From positions 890,501 through 954,500 of the forward strand of contig JAPDOI010000139.1 of NCBI GenBank assembly GCA_029168955.1: a DNA stretch of 64,000 nt, given 5' to 3'. Below the pieces are notes generated by a model. That model saw only the letters and a list, made by a program, of their open reading frames with translations. It ran no database searches and was not told the origin of the DNA. Position 1 is the first letter of the stretch; the number at the start of each line of letters is the position of its first letter. The DNA is from Aplectana chamaeleonis (taxonomy: Eukaryota > Nematoda > Chromadorea > Rhabditida > Cosmocercidae). This document shows positions 12,001 to 21,000 of this stretch, piece after piece. The translations under genes were made by a program, and so were the position numbers.

Positions 12001-15000
12001 CGTAGTTCTTGAAGGTGACGTAGCTAAAATTCCACCAACTGGGGCTGATATGTCCGTAGTTTATGTAAATTCTCGCGATAAAATTAGACGAGATACCTCC
12101 AAAGCCCCGGGAATCTAATGTACTCGTGTGAGGCATTTCGCGACCCGTCGGCAGAGAGCAGATTCTCCCAGGAAGAATTATTTCTAGCAACTTTTTTGAA
12201 ACTTCTATGTTTTTACGTTTTTTCCCAAATTGTAGAGGCTCTTTTCTCCACGGTAGAAGTACTCTGAATATGTGACATTTCATAGGAAATCAAAATGTGA
12301 TAGGCTCTCTACCGCAATAATCAACTTCAAAAACAAGGTTAGGTATAGAATCAACCTAATTTCTTTACAAGAAAATCGGACAGCTCTGAGGCCCCGTCAT
12401 AGTCGGTGGATCTACTGAGTCCCACCGGGTCGATACGCATCGAATTCGTGGAAGACGGGTGCAAAAAAATCAACCCACTGAGTCCGACTGCGACCGTCTG
12501 ATGCCCACCGCAATCCCCCCGGTCGATACTGATATTTCCCATGCGTACAAGGGCGGGGTCAATGCACCGACTGAGTCCCACTGAGTCCCACCGAAATCAT
12601 CCTCACCCCACCCGGTCGATATAGGTGTTTTTCACGTGATTTGGGTGCATTTTTTTCCGCCGACTGCGACCTACCGAGTCCCGCCGCATCTCGACTCTCG
12701 CCGTCTGCGCTCTGCCCCACGTACTGCTGATACGGAAATCAGATTCAGACATGTTGAAAACAAGAAAGATCAGCCACCAAATACGTTCCGATTCACAGCT
12801 GAAGTGATAATCGTCACTATCAATTGCGTGTTTCACAGAGGAGTTGGTTGGCGCTGGGGGCAACCGGACTCAGTGGGACTCAGCAGGTTTTTCCACCCGG
12901 GACTCATTCGGACTCAGTCGGATTCAGCAGGTTTTTCGACGAAGTCTGACCGGGGCCTCACTGATCGGCGAACGTAAGGTGCGTCCGAATGAGATTGGCG
13001 GCCCATGCGGCCGGCGTGCTTGGCAGGCGGCCGTCGCGTTTGCCGTTCTCGGACGGGCATGCAAAAAGTCCCCACCGCCATCGACTACGAACGGGGCCGG
13101 CACCGGCTGGCAGCAAGCACTGCGCCGATCAATCTGCTCTGCAGACGGTGGGAGAGGGGACGGCCCTCCTTGAAATCCCACACTCGCCCGAGGGCGGCAC
13201 ATGCGACGGTCGCCTGCCAAGCATGCCGGCCGCGTGGGCCGGCATTACCATTTGGGCACACTTTATTCATTGCGAAGTGCCTTTTTCACATCTAAATGGA
13301 AGAATATAGCACGCTAGCAGCATATAGCTACGGAAACTCCGCCAGATATAAGCTCTTACCACGAAACCTGTGGCAAATACTATAAGGCACGCCCAAACAT
13401 CCACCAAGCAGCCATACTCAGGCATGGGAGCGGTTATTCCGCGGGGGAATGTCGGTTGCCCCTCCATGGTCATCCAGCGTGTAACCGATACTGTTCCTCC
13501 GTACAACCGCGCAGACTCATGGGCGGTTACTCGGCGGGGGAACGTCGCTTGATCGGCTGGGGTATCTGCTGGACAACCGATCTTCCACCGCCATTCAACC
13601 GATATCACACCGCGGTACAACCGAACCAGATTTCCGGTCACGCGCTTTCCAATACATCCTGGGTATTCGCGGGTCCGCAGAGGGGACCCAGGGGAAATCC
13701 CTATTGGCGTCCCCACAAAAGAGGTGATCCCACGGTCCACGGTGGGGTGCACCCTACTGCGGACCATGGGGAGATGACCCTACAGTTGGGTACCACCCCC
13801 GAGCCCTGGGGAGCCCCTCCTCGGCGACAAAAATTATCCTCCGGTATCCGGTGGATCTTCCGGAAGGTGACTCGAGGTCACCTTCCAGGTCCAGCTCCGA
13901 AAAGCTGACTGAGGCTCACGGTGAGATGAGGAGCCTTTTATACCCCTATCAATGTTAATACTTTTGTCTAAACATGTTGATGCCGGCGCACCCATCTTTT
14001 TTGGTCCGAGTTGCGGAACGTGTCACATATTTGACGGTAGAGCACGTCCCCGCCGTTGCACCGTCAACCCCTTTTCCACAGCCAAATAACCGTCTCCGTG
14101 AATTGAATTTATCTCTATCTGCGGTACAACCGGCAATTCGACTCCTCCCTATTTTGGCTCCCGCCGTCGCACCGACAAGCCTTTTTACCCCGCTGAACAA
14201 CCGTCAGTGTGTCTGAGTATCGGTCTGATTTTGGTTTGAAAAGTGATACTTTAATCTGTCAGAACGCCCGCGAGTGGATGAGTGAGAAATCGACGTGTTT
14301 TTATGTAAAAAAACAGTAACTTGCACTTCAATTATTTTCATAGTCGGATAAAAAAGTCGACTTTTTATTCGAAAAGTCGAATATTCGAAAAAGTCTCATA
14401 TCCGACTACTGTCGAAAAGTCGAATATTCGAAAAAGGGCTATATCCGACTACAGTCGAAAAGTCGAATATTCGAAAAAGTGCGATATCCGACTATAGCCG
14501 AAAAGTCGAATATTCGAAAAAGTGCGATATCCGACTACAGTCGAAAAGTCGAATATTCGGAAAAGTGCGATATCCGACTATAGTCGAAAAGTCGAATATT
14601 CGAAAAAGTACGATATCCGACTATAGTCGAAAAGTCGAATATTCGAAAAAGGGCGATATCCGACTACAGTCGAAAAGTCGAATATTCGAAAAAGTACGAT
14701 ATCCGACTATAGTCGAAAAGTCGAATATTCGAAATGAATTTCATTTGGAACAAGTATAATACCCCTTATGGCGCATTGAGGGCATGATTGGCTCCCTAAA
14801 ACCATGTGTATTGATCGGACGGGCAATCCTGTCTTAAGTGGATTGGACAGGAACTCACGGGTAATTACGAAATCGATGGGAAGGACTGCTACTCATGATA
14901 CCCATTTATAGAAATGCTTCAACATTACACTCACTTTGAAGAGATTGTGAGAAGTGATCACATCTGTTCGGTTTGCAAATATTCCAAAATAAAGGTGATT

Positions 15001-18000
15001 ATCAATCAAATCTTCTATCATTGTAAGGTAGAAAATCTTTTTTTCTCGAGGATTTTCGCCGGACTATCGATTTTTGATAGACATTTCAAGATATACCATG
15101 TTGACCGAATTGACCGGATATCCGACTCGTTTATTCGGATTCCGACTCACAGAAAAAAGGTGAAAATCCGAGTGATCCAAATTCCGAATCACCGAAAAAA
15201 CGTGATTTCCGGATTGATCCGAGATCCGACTATCCATCTAGCCTCCCTATCCAAATGACTCAGATCATCCGATGTTGCTATTTTGAATCTATCCGTTTGA
15301 GTCGGATATTCGCGACCTTTGATTTTTGAGTAATCCGAAATCCGAGTATCCGAATTTTTTTGATGCGGATCCAACGTTTAGTTAGCACACGATTTTGAGG
15401 TACCCTTCAAAGTTACGATAACAAGTTCAAACTGGAATAGGAGCGACCTGCATCCATTTTCAGCCTCCTGCCCAATAATGAGCTTCCTAGCTCAATTTTG
15501 AGTGTACCCGTAACATCGTGAATGCCGTCTGAAAAAGGATATTAACAGAGAAAACTTGTGGTTTTCCACATTTTTCTCGAATCTTATGAAACCCATATTT
15601 GGGCAGAAATACCAACTTTTTTCGCTCTTCTCAATGCAATTCCGAGCTGATTTAGATTTTGAAAAAGCGGTTGCGCGCGTGCCCGGTTCAAAACCTAATC
15701 TCCATTTTATGCTGCCTGTCGTGCTCAGATATCTAAATTTCGCATAACTCAATATCCAGCATTAAGCTTTGAATTTGGATGTTTATAATATTTTATGCGT
15801 TTTTATCGCATTGAATATGATCGAAGATATCACGAGGTATCCTTTATAAAACGTCGTAATTCTCACGACTCATGACTCGAGCGGCGCGCGAATCTGCTTC
15901 CTCCGTCTGTCAAGCGCTCTCTCTGTCTTTGACCTCCGCTCCGCACCAGCACGCGTCGGAACCATGAAAATTTCGCGATTTTCTTGCCTTTACCAGCGTA
16001 CAGCATAAGAGAAAGGGAATAGGCAGAACTCAAACCTGTATCGCATCGCTTTCTGGGCGGGAGTGTTATCATTACACTCCCGACACCCGCTTTGCATTCC
16101 TGAGCTAGTTTATAGTACAATATAATGTCATTGCTTGCGCCATGGTAACACTCTCTTCTGGAAAGCGATGCGGTGCAGGTTCGCGCTCTGGCTAATCTCC
16201 AAGTTTTGTGTTCAACTCAACAACCTTGAGCTAACCTTTAATATATACTTTCAGGTGGATAAAGCAGGAGTGATAGTAATCTGTGGCCGTAGTAATGAAA
16301 CTCCAAAACCGGGAAAGGGCGTGTTGCTTTCCAGCTCCCGTTGGATAAAAAGCCAAAATGCTGGTCCTTAAGCTCGTTCTCATGAACGACGGTATCGGTA
16401 AAGAAGTGGCACATTTTCTAGTTGACGTTCTATCCACCGCTATCGGTTTCCCCTCCCCCACCCCTCCAAGAATTCCGACAAGGAAATATAAAAGGGAAAA
16501 ATCTGTTGATATAACCTCATCAAAAGAACTTCGTAAATGCATATCAGCGAGTAAACGGTGCCCGGCTTCATTCGGGCTGGTGGATCGGAAGGTTCTCAGC
16601 TACCTGGCAGGGAGCTACTACTATACAACACCTGCCATCTTCGAGCTTACAAATACTCCGAATAAGTGCGATATACGAGGAAGCCACCGTGGAGCGCCCA
16701 CAGTAAGAAGCCATTTTGCCACGCAATCTGAGACAACCTTTCGTGCTCAGCAGTGAGTGGTAATTGTTGAGCAACAACACCGTTTCTCCCTTCCTTCTCC
16801 TCATCTCTCTTCGTTCAGGTCCTGCCTTATACACCGGTTACAAATGATGAAAAACAATTTTCGGAAAACTCGTCCACCACCTAATGGCCGCTTAATTTTA
16901 AGCAATTTTTGAAGTACCATGATTCAGTTTCCAAGAAGCCTTGAAGTACGGTTTCAGAGACAGCACTGGAATCAGTCTGGAACTGTATTCGTGAAAAGCA
17001 GAAAATCTCGAGAGACATATTCGGTTATATTACGTATTTAAAGCAATGACCGACGTCGTTAGCCTTCTGCTCTGATAATGAAATCAAACTGGTTAATAAG
17101 TAATTTCTCATTGATTTGATGTTTCACGCTCATCATTCGGTGTTCAGGGTCTGAAGTGACCCAATCCAGGAAAGGGTTTTTTCGCTTGAACGCTGTATCA
17201 GTAGGTAGCAATGCTATTCCTGAAGTTCATTCTTAATATCCGTTAGGAACTCTTTACTATCCTTACATTTCAGGAGCAAAGTTGGCTCTGATGATGGCTG
17301 GTCAGAATACGTCTGATTTTGACGAGAAATCTCTACGGCTGATCAGTCCTAGAATCATGGGTCTTCTGCCGGATAACAGCAGCGCCAGCAGTCAGGAGGT
17401 CAGAGCTTTTTTCTATGATTATCAGCTTTTTAAAATTTGTGTTGTGCCATACATGCTATTACATCGCTAATGAATTAAGGAACTACAGTTAAGTCCGTGG
17501 CCTGCTTCCACAAAGAAAACATTTAATTCTCACCGGCGGCTGGCGGTGGGGTAAGCTGACCAATCAGATAAAAACAGCCCACTTCCCGCCGGCCAAGTCG
17601 GGCTAGTCGACTTCGCGCGGCTCCAATTTCGTGGGCGTGGCACAGCGCCCCACTTACCGCGGAGAGAAAGGTTTTCCCGTCTTTCCGCGAAGTGTCGGCC
17701 GGCAGTCGGCTATTCCTGGGGGTTATCGAACACTCACTCATCGATTCCCACTTTGATATCATCATTGCAACACTCACTAGAGTGGAGCCAATGAACGACT
17801 GCTGAGCAGAGAACGCTGTGTTGAGACTCCTTCCAAACCCGCGCTGTGTGCGACGCTTGTCTTGGGCAGGTGAACCACTTTCCGTTATTTGCATCTGTCA
17901 ATGGGAAGACTGCAAAAACCAGTGAGTGAAGGAAGCTTTTCCGTAGAAGCTCACGCCTTACTTGTCAAGAACAGCTCAAGATGAAATCCCCAGAAGCGGA

Positions 18001-21000
18001 TTTTTCAAATTTTGTTTCAACAGACCTTTACTTAAAGTGTGATTCTTATATGTGCCGCAAACTGCTTTAGGATTGTCTTCTGTCAGCCATCAGAATAGCC
18101 GTAAGGCGGTGTTAGAAAGGCCCTCAGAGTGCTTGTTCACCGTGTACGGGCAGTATACTTAGTATCCGAATCACTCCTTTTCGGATATCCAGCCGGATAT
18201 CCAAGATTCGGATAATCCGATATCCGAAAATTCGAAGAAACGCATTATTTGAATCGAACCAATATCCGGGAAATTCAAAATCGGTTCTATCTGAATCGAA
18301 CCATTATCCGAAGGGTCGAAAATTCGGATAAGACCGGATAAAATTCGGATAAATTTCGGATAGAAACGGATAAAATTCGTATAAAATTTCGGATAAAATC
18401 GGGTAATTTTTTGATAAAGTCGGATAAAATTGCACTAGGCCACGCCCATTTTCCGTACCGCCTTCCATTTAGTACATCAACATAGGATTTTCTCCCTCCT
18501 TCCGAAATCGGAGGAGTCGTTGTGGCGCCGAAAAATGGGCGTGGTCAAGTGAGATGACCAAGAAGCTAGTTATTCAGTTTAGAAGTTTTTTGTATAGTCG
18601 CTCTGCATTTTATTTACTTGCTAGTTGTCCTGAAAAACCTGTGTATGGATAATACTGTGTCTCCCAACGACGACAGAGTAATTAAAGAATTGTTTCCATA
18701 TTTTTATTAAAATGCATATATGTATGAAGATTGAAGTTTGTATGTGAACATCTGCGAATGCATTGAAGTACTACCGTTTGGTCAATTATGGATGTTTTCA
18801 AAAGCTTTCCTTGAGTGCCTGGTTTATTTTTCACCGTTTTGCCTCAACTTTGTTCCGAAAATATCCGAAGTTATCCGAAATTATCCGACCGAATATCCGT
18901 ATCCGGATCATTGGAAAAATGGCATTATCTGAATCGAACCAATATCCGGAAAATTTAAAATCGGCCTTATCCGAATCGATCCATTATCCGAAAAAATTTC
19001 TTCGGATAACAAGTATAACGGGCAGTCCACGAAACGGCGCTGCCGACTGCCCGCGACCAATCTATTGGCCTTCCGCGGGAAGGGATACGGGACGTCGGAT
19101 AGTGGTACCGCGGGAAGTGTGCTGTCTCTATCTGAGCAGCTGCGATCTTCTCTCGGCCTGAATTGATTAGCGGCCCGGCGCACGCGAACGCCCTAGCTAG
19201 CCGCGGGGGAGATTCGAATGTTTTTTTTTGAGGAGGTTTTTCTTTCCACGAACCTAGCCATACTTGTTATCACGTGGGGCCGGCCCCGTTGTCAGTGAAA
19301 TTCAGTGAGCTATCTATTGAAACATTACCAATTAAATCCTCTGAAAATTGTCGTAGCCAAGCACTTCTAGTAAATAGATAAATACACTTCTGATTCGTTT
19401 ATAACAGTCGTTCACTTTCATGTCTCTTTTTTTAGTTTGTTTCATTTTTCTTTGCGGAATTCCAAGTATTGATGTGACCCTTATGGCTGAGCCATGAAGT
19501 GATTCTATTGAGCTCAGGTAGTATTTAGTATGTCACTTGAGTTGAGAAAAAAGCTCCATTCGCTGATAAAGTCGAACAGTTGCAAAAATTCATATCTCCG
19601 TTCCTTGTTCAGGTAAATGTGCTTTCGCCATCTCTTTTCTCATTGCATAACCACGGCCATGGAGTCGAAAAGGCGTTATCGCTCCCGAATTTGCTCAACT
19701 CTTCTGGAATACTGGATAGTCGCGATCTTCAAGACTGGATGGACTTCATAATAGAAACATCTAGAGTACCCGAAGCGCTTGAAGAGGCAAAGGCATGTGA
19801 ACCGCTTCCTAGCAAAACAACGCTCGCCAACGCACGTAGTGCATAATTTTTTGCTATTCATAATTTTTTTTGAAGGAGCAAAAAATGAAGGAGGAAGCAA
19901 AGAATGACATTCGTCAGCTTCGTGGACCAGATGGTCAACCTATCTATCTCACGAAGGAGAACGTGACAAAGCTTTACGGAGACCATGAAGCAGCAAAGAT
20001 CGAGACATTTGAACGACTTCAGAAGAACTTCACGCCAGAACAGGTGATGAGCTTCTTTTCAATTGCATTACTGGCCAACTCCTTGCATTAATGGCTTAGG
20101 TGCTATGGGTGCGCGTACTCTCCAAAATGCAAGCAGTAGGGTATAGGTGCAGTTGCCGGCGTAGGGTAAAATGCCCGAATGTAGTGTAAGCAGCTAGCAT
20201 CTAGCTTCAAGCTCAACGTTTAAGGGCTGCGCTGCTAGCGACCAACACTAGTGAAAGTCATTGCGCACATCGGTCCAGCCGCAAAACAACTCAAGTAGTG
20301 TGATTCGGCTTGACACTTTTTTTACAACAGGTAACGTCAGGCATCACATTGTGCATTGTCATTCGGCATCTTGTGACGCTTTGCAATACTGACGGCCAGC
20401 GCTCGCGGGCAGACAGGCAGGTAGGTTTAGTTAGGCATAGGCAGACAGGTGGGTAACTAGGTAGGTAGGGAATCAGGTGGAGTGGTATGGGCAGGCAGGT
20501 AACCAGGTACGTAGGCAGGTAGATATTTATGTATGCAAGCGCGTTCAACGACTTCCTCGGTTGACTCTGCATGTGTGACCCTCTTTAGGCAGTCGTGCTA
20601 TTTTGCCAAAGACGTCTAGAAAAATTTTGAAAAGTTTGAAAAATATCGCTTTGATTAAAACTTCTGAGAACATCATGATTCTCAACTCACACTCCCACGA
20701 ATCTGATAACCCAGGCCGGAAGCTTAGCATCGTTATACGCGATGAAGATTACATCTCCATTCTCCAATTGCCCAAACTCACCAGAAAAAAGCGCACGAGG
20801 GCGGTTCAATGAATCTCTAAAAATGAACTAAAACTAACCACGTTTTTTTCCTTACTGATTGAACTTTCAGCTTCGCGAGATGAACCGAACGGGCTATGCG
20901 ATTCTTACACCAAGTCAGCGCGAACTCTTCTACGGTGAGGAGTCGCCATTCAACAATTCCGCTACTCTCAGTGTTATCCGCAATGTTAGCGACACTGACG

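Larger units (their letters stand above)
10182..14758. mobile_element. 4.58-kb TATACTT element with exact 8-bp target duplication
   Basis: Left end TATACTTGTTCC, right end GGAACAAGTATA. Both are flanked by ATACCCCT (10174-10181 and 14759-14766). An 8-bp duplication is typical of hAT-like transposition. It contains satellite arrays near both ends and several nested repeats. No transposase ORF is recognised, so it is probably non-autonomous. Confidence 0.85.

Noticed and set aside
13267..13908. Overlapping ORFs of 150 and 166 codons on opposite strands
   Set aside because: GC-rich repeat/LTR-like DNA inside the 4.58-kb element; no recognisable motif and both strands open.
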